Part shown: one piece after another, positions 22,700-33,299 of the stretch | How positions within the stretch are numbered: the first letter of the stretch is position 1 | How the letters are laid out: each line of letters opens with the position of its first letter | From: Phoronis australis | Taxonomy: Eukaryota > Phoronida > Phoronidae | Assembly (NCBI GenBank): GCA_002633005.1 | Contig: NMRA01000205.1 | Span: forward strand, 171,645-235,644 | Length of the DNA stretch: 64,000 nucleotides | Reading direction: 5' to 3' | Notes under the pieces: model-generated | Databases searched by the model: none | What the model was told of the DNA's origin: nothing | Seen by the model: the letters and a program-made list of their open reading frames with translations, nothing else | Program-made: the position numbers and the translations under genes

Positions 22700-23357
22700 G
22701 TGATTAAAGAAAATTTACAACTCTATAGCTGGCTCTTTATTGACTATCGCTGTAACTGCTGATTCTCTTCACTGCAACTTATCTGTAATTCTCCTGATTA
22801 ACTTTCTTGAACTGACTTGATCTTACTAACACAAACCCGTGCTTGTGTATTTATATCCTAATGCATTGTTCTGGAACTTAACATCTATTCAAGCACATTC
22901 TAGAACTTTCCTGAATCTACCCAACCATTCTATAAACTTGTACTAGTCTCTAGAATATTCCAGAATGCATTAATCACTGTCATGCTAGAGTCTTCTTGAA
23001 AGTTCCACACTATACTGTAGTAAACAAATTACATCATCACTACTGACCTCGGTCCTCTAGAAAGTTCCATACTATTCTGCAGTAAACAAATTACATCATC
23101 ACTGTACTTAACTCAGGGGTCATGCCAATCAAACAGGATAACAAAACAAAGCAATGCAAATAAAAACAGGGTCAGTCTATATTCTGACATATCTCTTCCA
23201 TGAAGAAGCAGTGGATGGTTGATCTCTTCCATGCTCATATTTTAGAGTTTTTTTTTTCTGATGTTTCTTGTTTCAGGCTTCAAACGTTCTGACGTCACGG
23301 TTTTTCTTGGTGTTTTCTTTTGTTTGTTTTTTTTACTTTGATTCTATGAATTGTTGG
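22700..23357. other. AT-rich spacer with weak internal similarity
   Basis: Two related blocks around 22990 and 23060 repeat GAAAGTTCCA-type and CAGTAAACAAATTACATCA strings. No gene. May include the end of the Crypton remnant's source element, but no boundary is visible. Confidence 0.35.
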
Positions 23358-24435
23358 ACTTGAACATTATCAACTATGTCCCCATATATTGCAGTAGCCA
23401 TTTCAGACTTGAACATTATCAACTTTGTCCCCATATATTGCAGTAGCCATTTCAGACTTGAACATTATCAACTTTGTCCCCATATATTGCAGTAGCCATT
23501 TCAGACTTGAACATTATCAACTTTGTCCCCATATATTGCAGTAGCCATTTCAGACTTGAACATTATCAACTTTGTCCCCATATATTGCAGTAGCCATTTC
23601 AGACTTGAACATTATCAACTTTGTCCCCATATATTGCAGTAGCCATTTCAGACTTGAACATTATCAACTTTGTCCCCATATATTGCAGTAGCCATTTCAG
23701 ACTTGAACATTATCAACTTTGTCCCCATATATTGCAGTAGCCATTTCAGACTTGAACATTATCAACTTTGTCCCCATATATTGCAGTAGCCATTTCAGAC
23801 TTGAACATTATCAACTTTGTCCCCATATATTGCAGTAGCCATTTCAGACTTGAACATTATCAACTTTGTCCCCATATATTGCAGTAGCCATTTCAGACTT
23901 GAACATTATCAACTTTGTCCCCATATATTGCAGTAGCCATTTCAGACTTGAACATTATCAACTTTGTCCCCATATATTGCAGTAGCCATTTCAGACTTGA
24001 ACATTATCAACTTTGTCCCCATATATTGCAGTAGCCATTTCAGACTTGAACATTATCAACTTTGTCCCCATATATTGCAGTAGCCATTTCAGACTTGAAC
24101 ATTATCAACTTTGTCCCCATATATTGCAGTAGCCATTTCAGACTTGAACATTATCAACTTTGTCCCCATATATTGCAGTAGCCATTTCAGACTTGAACAT
24201 TATCAACTTTGTCCCCATATATTGCAGTAGCCATTTCAGACTTGAACATTATCAACTTTGTCCCCATATATTGCAGTAGCCATTTCAGACTTGAACATTA
24301 TCAACTTTGTCCCCATATATTGCAGTAGCCATTTCAGACTTGAACATTATCAACTTTGTCCCCATATATTGCAGTAGCCATTTCAGACTTGAACATTATC
24401 AACTTTGTCCCCATATATTGCAGTTGCCATTTCAT
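23358..24435. repeat. 49-bp tandem array, 22 copies, almost uniform
   Basis: Unit ACTTGAACATTATCAACTTT, then GTCCCCATATATTGCAG, then TAGCCATTTCAG. 1078 bp equals 22 times 49. The inner copies look identical; variants occur in the first copy (AACTATGTCC) and the last (GCAGTTGCC), the pattern expected from recent homogenisation. It is not a CRISPR array, as there are no unique spacers. Reading frames cross it with regular stops. Confidence 0.95.
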
Positions 24436-25158
24436 ACTGTGACACCTCCTCCACATCCAGCTCTCCTCATTCAAGTTGGTCAAAGTCCAACCCAAAGTCA
24501 AAAGTAGGTTCCATTTTGGCCACAATAAGATTAAAAACCTGACGCTCGCCGCACAAATAAAAAAGTTCATGTTCAATTCAACGTTTCGTCTTTTCATTAG
24601 ACATTATCAGAATCATATTTATAACAGTTTAGGACAACAAGTGCCAACATACATTTTCGTCGAGTGCCAGGTGAGCAGACGATAATTGATATTGTATTCT
24701 TAACACATGTTTCCGTGGTTTGGTGTATTTTATGAATTTTTATTTATTGTCACGAATTCTGAGTTTAACCTCGTTTCACCCAGTAGCGATTGCCACTCGT
24801 GATATCGCAATGGCAAATTTGACCTACTTTGATGCATTATTGGTTTCGACTTCGGTCCCGGATTGGAGGCAGACAAATCTTGCTGATTTATCGATTATGA
24901 GTCATATAGATAAAAATTGATTAAGTTTAATTGGACATTACTACTGTTATTCTTGCACTACAAAATAATGAAAACATAACGGTACTGTAATTACCACTGT
25001 GGAATTTACAATGATCAGTTTCGCCGGCTGTTCATAAGCTGTCGTGATTGGGCGGGTTTGAGGAAGGGGTGACAACGAAGAAGAAATGCTCTTTTATTGT
25101 GAGGAGAATTTGCGATTTTAACTAGGCTACCAAATGTTCTCCAGCGCATTGCGTTTGT

Positions 25159-26278
25159 CACAGGCGCTTGGGTTTATCGCAAATGACGTCACTCAATAAT
25201 ATATATAAGAAAACATAAAGGTTGGACACTCAAAATCTGTTTGCTCAGAATTTTCTACTCAAATGTGCATGGAACTCCACGAAACTAACATCGGACAACT
25301 CTTAGAATAGCTTCTTTCATTTGATCTCTTCAAATTGCCTTCGAGTGGTGATTTGGCGACAAAAATGCCAAAAGAATGCCAAAATCAGAAATTCAAGGAC
25401 CGGATTCCGTGATGTCATGGCAGACGGTCTTCGCACATCCGGGTTTTGACCGACGCTCCCGAGCTAAATCCGAAAGTCTAATTTCGCGCGGCTTTCGCCG
25501 TCAATCCATCGACTACTTGATCATGAGAAGCAGAGAGCACTTTATTGCCAAATAAATGTAATTACTCACATATTTGTGTCAAATATAAATTATCCTGATA
25601 CTGTATTGATATGCGAAGTTTTTTGTGTACTGTGATTTCTTATGAAGGTTTTATTTTTGGCCAAAACCATTGAGTTAACTCGTCGGCCACGCGCATTGTA
25701 ATACGTGCACGGGCTGCGTTTCCTGGCCGAGTGTGTGTTTTTGCTTCAATCAAAAAAGTGCGTGATGTCAAGATGAGAAACAAGATACGCCAGTTTATGT
25801 AATAAAGTTCTAAGTTAAGGGCTAAAATGAGCCGTCAGTTGAATTAAGTTATAAATAAGCATTAAAATACTAACTTTAACGTTCTCAATTAGTTGAGTTT
25901 TGGATTAGAATTATTGAATTTGAAATATAGGTTGCTTGCTCAAACTCGAAGTTTCACCTACGACAGGCGTACAAGTTGAAGCACAACTGAAATCCGCCAT
26001 GTTTACTATTTCAGGTCCTTGAATTCAGAGTTTTGAGATTGTTTTGGAAATTCCATCGCCAATTCACCACTCACGAAGACAGTTGATGGTATCTAGGAAA
26101 GATAAGGCTTCGAAGGTTTATGCAACACCGGACTGAGGGAGGTGCACGCAGATTTTATTTGGATTTTGGACGGTTGAAGTTGGGAGCCTCTGCTTGGCAA
26201 AGTTTAAGTGTCCAACCTTTATGTTTTCTTATATATATTATTGAGTGACGTCATTTGCAATAAACCCAAGCGCCTGTG
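25159..26278. mobile_element. Non-autonomous inverted-repeat element, 1.12 kb, 8-bp target duplication
   Basis: Ends CACAGGCGCTTGGGTTTA are inverted, with about 80 bp of near-perfect arm on each side. Flanks are GCGTTTGT at 25151-25158 and 26279-26286, an exact 8-bp duplication, as for hAT or P superfamilies. Each arm carries TGACGTCACTCAATAAT followed by a TATATATAAG run. No transposase frame inside. Confidence 0.85.
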
Positions 26279-26465
26279 GCGTTTGTTTAGTTTTTATATA
26301 GGTAAACAAAACAACAATAATGGATCAACTGAAATTTTAGGATATAATAACATCCTTTGTCAACAGAAATGGAATAAAGTAAAATCAAACACGACATGAC
26401 AAATGACATCTGATATTTGGCGTAATGTACATGATATATTGTTGCGGAAAAAAGTAAAAGATATG

Positions 26466-26992
26466 GGGCCCGTTCCAACAAAACTGACTTAGCTAAGACA
26501 ATTCCTAAATTTTACTAACTTTTAAAATAAAAGTTCAATTTGTCTCAAAATCATTTCAAGAAAGAGATGTTAAGCTTGATTTAAGTGTTTGACGTACGTT
26601 TTGGTTTAATTTTGATGAATTTACCAGATATGGAAGTTTCAAAGTTTGGAAGTTAAGACAAATCTTAGACTTAAGTCAATAATGAACTTAAGTCAGTTTC
26701 TTGGAACGGGACCATGGAGCCTGTTCCAAGAAACTGACTTAAGTTCATTTTTACTTAAGTTTAAGATTTGTCTTAACTTTCAAACTTTGACACTTCCACA
26801 TTCGGTAAGTCGAAATTAGGACAAAACTTATGTCAAACACTTAAGTTAAACTTTTAAGTTTAACTTAAGTGTTTGACATAAGTTTTGAGATGTCTTTCTT
26901 GAATTGGTTTTGAGGCAAATTTAACTTTTGTTTTAAAATTTACAAGAATTTAAGGTTTGTCTTTTCTAAGTCAGTTTTGTTGGAACGGGCCC
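26466..26992. mobile_element. Two MITEs head to head forming a 0.5-kb palindrome
   Basis: Unit A (26466-26713) and unit B (26718-26992) are inverted copies of one family with outer ends GGGCCCGTTCCAACAAAACT and inner ends TTCTTGGAACGGG / CCTGTTCCAAGAA. Only ATGG separates them. Unit B has a further internal palindrome around TTAAACTTTTAAGTTTAA. They appear to sit in the 3' part of a Penelope-like fragment. Confidence 0.75.
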
Positions 26993-26994
26993 AT

Positions 26995-27310
26995 GATATA
27001 AGAAGTCTTTATGTTTAATCCATTGGGTTCAAGAGTGTTAAGTTTATCTATCCAAAATTGTTCTCGTTTGAGTCTGTGAGAGGTACTGGGGTATTGGAGT
27101 TTCTCTATTGCTTGTACAGTAAGATCTTGTAGATTATGGTTTTTGGAATTGAAATAATTACCTTTAGTATCAGAAATGTTTTTATGTATTATGTTAAATC
27201 TACGATTGCTAAACCGAGTTAGTAGATTATGCTAAGTTTGTCCTACATACTGAATGGAACATTTTCTACATGTTATTAGGTAAATGATGTTGTTGGTGAT
27301 GCAGTCAGAA
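26995..27310 (-). pseudogene. Penelope-like element GIY-YIG endonuclease fragment
   Basis: The minus-strand translation gives NNIIYLITCRKCSIQYVGQT, a stop, LLTRFSNRRFNIIHKN, KGNYFNSKNHNLQDLTVQ, then RLKREQFWIDKLNTLEPNGL. The spacing CxxC...QYVGQT...RF..H...REQFWI..L.TL.P.GLN is the C-terminal GIY-YIG nuclease domain of Penelope-like retroelements. One stop interrupts it and no reverse transcriptase part is seen upstream, so it is 5'-truncated and dead. Confidence 0.7.
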
Positions 27311-30300
27311 TAATGTTTTATTGCGAAGTTTTTTTGGTTTGAAAAATTATAGTAAATGTGTTTAACGTAAATTCATGTAACTTATTCTGGTTAACCTGTG
27401 GTTGATCTGTTCGAAACTTTGGAATTCCAGCAAGGGGTGTCATACAGGAGTGTTCACTTGTGTATTAGCTGTTATCGCTACTACTAGCGCCGCCAGGTAA
27501 CGAATAAGCAATGGTCAAGTACAAAGCGAGAACAATGACGAAGGGCGCCTTGTGCACTGCAATAAATTGCACAAATTCATCCACCAAAACATCAGAACTG
27601 TCATGTTTACGTTTGTTGATAAGTATTCCTTGTTTTTCAATAATATGAGACACTGTCTTTCATTTCGTGTGCTCTGTTCACGGTTGGAAGATAAGTCGAT
27701 CGCAGTCCCGGTGCCACTGTCGTCTGCAGTGCAAGCTACTGCACAACCGGGCTGCCGGCGGAAGGACTATGATTAAGTAACCATGTACTCGTCAGATTTT
27801 TGGATATTTGCATTCCATGTATTCCAAATCAAAATGTCACCCGAACGATCGCACGGACAATTTTTAGAAAAACAACCATGACCATTGGTCAATATGACCG
27901 GTGACACGGCCATTGTCGCAGCCACAGGGCCTCAAATCTATCTACATTTACCCTCCATGAGTCAAGTTAAAGAATCTGCAGGCCTTGATGAAAAAATCGA
28001 CACAATTTTAATGTGCCAGTTGCCCCAAGTTAAGCAAAACCAGTGCGCCAATGAAAACTTAATTCGATGCGCTTATGATTCGGGGCACGGACCTAAAAAT
28101 ATCCCTGGATCGACATTTGAGTCCAAACTTTTTAATTGACACCAAGAAGGTTTTGTCTCTATCACAGGCACAGTAAGGCAGGATTACTGTAGTGTAGTGT
28201 AGTGTAGGCTACCAGTCTTTTATGAGCCTGGTGAGTATGAAGTTTGTTCCAGAGCCTCTCATTGGTTTCTGTTTGAGGTGCAAGCGCTGGGATTCGACCT
28301 TATGAATAGTGATGCCGCCTACTTGTCCAAGAACTGCAAGTTATGCTCTCGTCTTTTCAAGGAGTCCATGTTCATGGAATGCAGTGCCAACAATGTTTGA
28401 TGTCCCCGAATCCATTAAAAATGAAGATGTCACAAAGTTCTCCGGAAATTATGTATATTACGGCTCTGGAATAGACTTTGCATGTCTGACTATCGTCTCA
28501 CAAAGCAAGTATTTTGCTGGGATATCACGTGTAGAAAGGACAATTGGTCAAAACCAGTTTTCAAATTTTTACTACGGTTGGTCAAATTGAAGCAATTTAT
28601 GAAAGGTTAGCCTGTGATTTGGAGAGAACCAAAGTGAAACTGTTGTTTTTCCAATCTATCAGAATCAATTTGCTTCTTGATGGCAAACACCTCTGTGAGT
28701 AAATTAGTTTTCAGCTTTATTTATAACACATTTCTTTGGCAAAAAGAGCTAATGAATTAATAGTGAGAAGGTTGGTCAGATTTTCTTGTTGTCTTGGTGT
28801 TTGTGTTGTTTTGGTGTATGTGTTGTATTGGTGTATGTGTTGCCTATTTTATGCGTTTTTGGCGATTGTGATTAATTTAAAAAGCTCCAGTTGTAGCTGG
28901 GTAACGGATATGATCTCGTGGACAGGCTGTAACTTACCACTTACCTGAAATATTTAATGTTATTGATAAGAGGAACAATGTGTATATGAAATTAAATTTT
29001 TGTCTTGACATCCAAGTCTTTTTAGTTCCGTTTTGTATGAAGTTGTGTGGGTAATGAATATTTTGATTGCTGTTTAGTACCCCTTAAAATATTTTCTCAT
29101 GTCCTTTTGAACTTTGACTAGTGATGAGTGATGACATTCTCAATGTTAATACGTTTTGTAAGCTGTGAGCTAAGACTACAGATTAGCAACTGACTTCTAA
29201 CCATTGGTGATTATAGTGGAAGAGTGGAGAGTTTACCCTGCACTTGCATGTCACTAAGAAATAATGGAATGTTCTAAATTATAGTGCACCAGAATGGATT
29301 ACAATGTGTTGTGGTAGTGATGAATTGCCTTGATTTCTTCTTCTTACTGCACAAAACAATTGTCTCATTGCTAGTACTAGCCTGGCGCATTGAATAGGGA
29401 ACACGTGCGAAATTGTTGGGTGCGGATGAAACCAGCAGTGAGCTGGGAGCACCATGTAATGAAAATTTGGAAAATAACCAGGATGGTACTGATATAAACA
29501 CAGGGGTCTGGCCACTGATCATTACAAAATGTCATTGGGGGGTTGGAGTCATGCACAAAACGTGGGCCAAATCTTATCACCACCTCAGCACATGTTGTCA
29601 ATGGTAAGGGGAACAACCACAATTCATGACGATGGGAGGCGCTCAACACTCATTTGGCACATCCCATTGGTTTTTACTTGTTTGGTACTCCTCCCATGTA
29701 CACTTCTGGGAGGAGGTCAACACCCATTTGGCACCCACTTGTTTTTTACCTGCTTTGCACTCTTCCCTTGTACCCCTTTGCTGGCACTTGGGGGCAACTC
29801 CCCTCTGAACCTCCAAGAGCAATCATTAAAAGTTTGTAGTCCACGGAGTTCTAAGAAACGATAATTTGCCTTAACTCAAACATGAAAGAAAACAGTGATG
29901 GCTTTTGAAAGGAGTTTAAAGAGAATGAAAGCAAATACAGTTTAATATTGATTAAAACACACATTTTCATTCTCATTCGATTATAAGTGGATTACGTATT
30001 TTACCCATTTTCAATCACGTAGTAATTGAATTGCACGTCGAACACCATTAAAGTATGAATTTATCAGTGTTTACATGGTTTGGACTCCGCCACTAAATTA
30101 GTGTTGCTTATTCGCTTCTTGGGGCGCTAGTTTTTCGACCGATAACCATTGCGGCGAATGACAAGATGGCGGCGTGAACACTCCTATTGCACTTAACTCG
30201 TTGATCCTAGCCATAGAAAGTAGTTCTATTTTGGTCATGTGACAATGGTTTTTTACGGTCACGTGACGCAGTTATTGCACAGCGGTATCAAAACGTTATG

Positions 30301-31584
30301 TGGTATAATTTTTTCATTGACGCGTGGTTTTGGAAATACGTGCATTCCAATGTCCAGTGCGTGCATCCTCTCGCTTAGGCGACGGGGGTGCTGTAGCTGT
30401 GACATCATAACGTACTGGCTCAACATGTTTAATCGACAATCTGGTATTCAAATAAAGAAAGATATGATTGATTAAAAAATTTCTTTCCTACAAACGACTA
30501 ATGCTTCAAGTACCATGCAATCAAAACAGGTCATAACATTTAATGTTCGTAAAAATTAGGGAAGATCCCTCTTTGTGATAATTTTCTTCAAATATACGAC
30601 AGGAGTTCGTTTTTTTACTTTCACAGCTACCATTTCATAAGTTCTGACCTGTGTTCTGTCAAAAAGACGGCAGTGTATGCAAGTATATTCACGAGAACTT
30701 GATGAACATTCCGAAATATCCCATGTCATTACAAGATCAAAGCTTGGTACAATGTACCTCGGTCAGCTTTAGGTCATTACCTACATAAGGAAACTGACGA
30801 ACAAGTATCGAAGAATCGTGTTATTAGTAGTCGCTGAAGGTTCCCCATGGTGTTTTGAAAAGCCTTCTTGTTTTTACTTGGATTTTTCAGCAATATACGG
30901 TCCCGCTAGTAACGTGTGGGAGACAAAGATGGAGTGCTTCCCATCTCAAAAGAACCATTCACCCAAAATGTGAATCGTTGTATACTTCGAGGAAAGTGAC
31001 AAGATGAATCTTTGGCGCTCGGAGCCTGATAAAGTCAATTAGCGCGAACAGGTAAGTTTAGAATTGTCGCTCATATCTCTGGGAAAAGAAAGTTCTGTGG
31101 CGGGTGAATCGAGAAATGGTCTAATACTAAGCTCTTAAACTGTTTATAGGTTGGTTTACTGACTAGTTATGTAGTTGCGGGTATCCATGTGTTTATGAAG
31201 AACAAGTACGACACCTTACGGATGAACGCTAAAAGGCATTAAAGCACACGCATTTCTATAGCAGTGGAAATATTGGCATTCCTGACATTACCCACGAGAT
31301 AGTAAAAATGTGCACGACTACTCCTTTCTCATTCCACTGGAGATTTATTTCTCAGAAAATAATCTAAACATAAGCAGTGACGCCATTAATGTTATCCTGA
31401 AACAAAGTGTTGTGTTACTAGTGTTACAGAATTGCAAATAAGCGAAGGACGCAGTTGTGACGTCATGTATTTTGGAATTCATTTCTTACATCATCAAAAT
31501 GGTCCTCGCGTGCAGGAGAAAAATATTCAAATACTTTTGCAGAGAAAGCTTGAGTTCAAGTGAACAGTAGTTATTTGCTTACCA
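27311..31584. other. No supported gene; one short local duplication
   Basis: Open frames here lack domains or splice structure. At about 29633-29785 a 75-bp unit (GGAGG, CAACACYCATTTGGCACNC, CTCCCATGTACAC-type) is tandemly duplicated with about 20% differences. Short TGTAG and GTGTATGTGTTG runs lie near 28195 and 28800. Confidence 0.45.
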
Positions 31585-31592
31585 TATAAATA
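31585..31592 (+). promoter_or_regulatory. TATA-like box
   Basis: TATAAATA lies 37 bp before the ATG of the following gene. If used, the transcript leader would be under 10 nt, so this may instead be a chance match. Confidence 0.3.
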
Positions 31593-31621
31593 ATATTGTG
31601 TTTCTGTCGGCGCTTAGATAA

Positions 31622-32965
31622 ATGAAGATTGAGTACGTTGTGTCAGCACTAGCATTTCTTTATGGACAAGTGCAGTCGAAAGTGCCTGCCGATCGCTGTT
31701 TCCTCCTCGCTATCTTCGGTAGCTCAACCACCGACGAGGGTGAGAGTCGTTTTCCGGTTTACATGCTTGGATTTAGCTTGATTAGGGGTTTCATGAAAAT
31801 CGGTGAAATTCGTACCCCTGGACATGGTATCCATTCGTACTGTATGTTTGATTCTTCCACCATATATTACACTGCTGATCCACCTGATTTTTCTTACTAC
31901 AAAGTGGATTTAAAGTCGGGCGATCTGTCAGTCATGGTGGGTACCGCCTCGCAAGAGCAAGGCAAGATTCGTCATGTTATTTGCAAGCGAGGCTTTACCG
32001 ACATAGTCCTGGTCACCGAGAATTATATTCTGGTAGCAGACGATTCACAGGGAGACGTGCTTGAACCGTTATCAGACGAGGATAAGGGCCGTTTTAGCGA
32101 TAGTATTCGTGTCGCAGATATTGGTAAATTCGACAAAATTTTCATTGCTAAAAAACACGATCTCGATGAAGTTCGTCTTGATGGTGAGGAGGTGGAAATG
32201 AATTCAAGAGATTATGGAGGTTTGGAAGGACCACTCATAGCAAATGAAATAAAAGGCTTTTTTATCAATTACTTGCCGACACCAACGCCTGCAGTTTGCA
32301 CCATCTATAATAATAGTAGGCTTCAGTGCTTTCTTGACGCAATTAACGATGATGAATTTGTCGTCGATGAGGCAAAAGACGATGAAGTGATTAGTATGTA
32401 TGGAATTGCTGGTTACGTATTCATTTTCAGATTTAGTGATCATTCAGTTAGCGTTGTCAGACGTAGCATTGAAAATGAAAACGACACCATCACTATGCCC
32501 AACAAGTTACCTGTCAACAATAAAATGACACCAGTCTTTGGTTCTTTGATTACACTGGTGAGCCCAGCCATTGAGCTCGATGAGTCAATGCTTCAATGCA
32601 CCGACTGGAAAAGATGCTCCGCGAACATTCCGTTTGGATACGTCGAACTAGGGCAATGTAATGGCGGAGACGGAGAAACGTGCAAATTCAAGTGTTTTGA
32701 AGGTAGACGAGAAGCGTCAATGAACGCTACGTTGAGATGTCAGGAAGGCGAGTGGAGCTTAAACATAAATACTCTATGCAAAGAACAGGATGTAGTGAAC
32801 AAAGACGACGGTGGCTTGACACCCGTGACAATGGTCGTCGTCGGCTGTCTGGGTCTGTATGCCGTTTTTCATTTCGGCGCTAAAACACCGCTAAGCAAAG
32901 AAACTCGAGGGAGTGTAAGGTCACTAAAACCTCCAAGAGCGAAAGAAAAGGGAAACATGCTTTGA
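31622..32965 (+). CDS. Single-exon secreted or type I membrane protein with sushi-like domain
   Basis: 447 residues from ATG at 31622, without introns. Residues 1-19 look like a signal peptide. Residues 20-310 are rich in alternating hydrophobic/polar strands and acidic loops, possibly beta-propeller-like, with no family I can name. Residues about 334-395 contain a CCP/sushi-like pattern (RCSANIPFGYVELGQC, CKFKCFEG, LRCQEGEWS, TLCKE) with an extra Cys pair. A hydrophobic segment follows (VTMVVVGCLGLYAVFHFG), then a basic tail ending KEKGNML. Possible N-glycosylation sites: NNS, NDT, NAT. This suggests a cell-surface recognition protein. Downstream, another frame continues plausibly (LTEVDGENNAIAKKEVVTAK), so the tail may be frameshifted. 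AATAAA is at 33293. Confidence 0.75.
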   Translation: MKIEYVVSALAFLYGQVQSKVPADRCFLLAIFGSSTTDEGESRFPVYMLGFSLIRGFMKIGEIRTPGHGIHSYCMFDSSTIYYTADPPDFSYYKVDLKSGDLSVMVGTASQEQGKIRHVICKRGFTDIVLVTENYILVADDSQGDVLEPLSDEDKGRFSDSIRVADIGKFDKIFIAKKHDLDEVRLDGEEVEMNSRDYGGLEGPLIANEIKGFFINYLPTPTPAVCTIYNNSRLQCFLDAINDDEFVVDEAKDDEVISMYGIAGYVFIFRFSDHSVSVVRRSIENENDTITMPNKLPVNNKMTPVFGSLITLVSPAIELDESMLQCTDWKRCSANIPFGYVELGQCNGGDGETCKFKCFEGRREASMNATLRCQEGEWSLNINTLCKEQDVVNKDDGGLTPVTMVVVGCLGLYAVFHFGAKTPLSKETRGSVRSLKPPRAKEKGNML

Positions 32966-33292
32966 CAGAAGTTGACGGGGAGAATAATGCCATTGCAAAA
33001 AAGGAAGTTGTCACCGCAAAGTCTCTTTCAAAGAGAGTATAGTGTTGACGACGTTCTTGTTTGCTCGTGTTATTGCTGAAGTTATCTACACATGTACGGT
33101 GTTGTTGGCCGAGGTGAAATTCATTCCTTCAATGTATTTCTCAGAGAAAGCAATGTCTTCCCCGCCAACCGCCGAGTCTATGTTCGCATTGAGTAAACAA
33201 TTTATTAATGGTGACGATGAACGTTAACGCCTTCACTGTGTCAACCATTCATCCAATAGTCTCACACTGAAACTAGTTGATTTTACGAATGC

Positions 33293-33298
33293 AATAAA
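33293..33298 (+). terminator. Polyadenylation signal AATAAA
   Basis: First canonical AATAAA after the stop codon of the 31.6-kb gene, 328 bp downstream, followed by T-rich sequence. Confidence 0.45.
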
Positions 33299-33299
33299 A

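Noticed and set aside
23358-24435. CRISPR-like regular array
   Set aside because: There are no variable spacers; the unit is contiguous and the host is a eukaryote.
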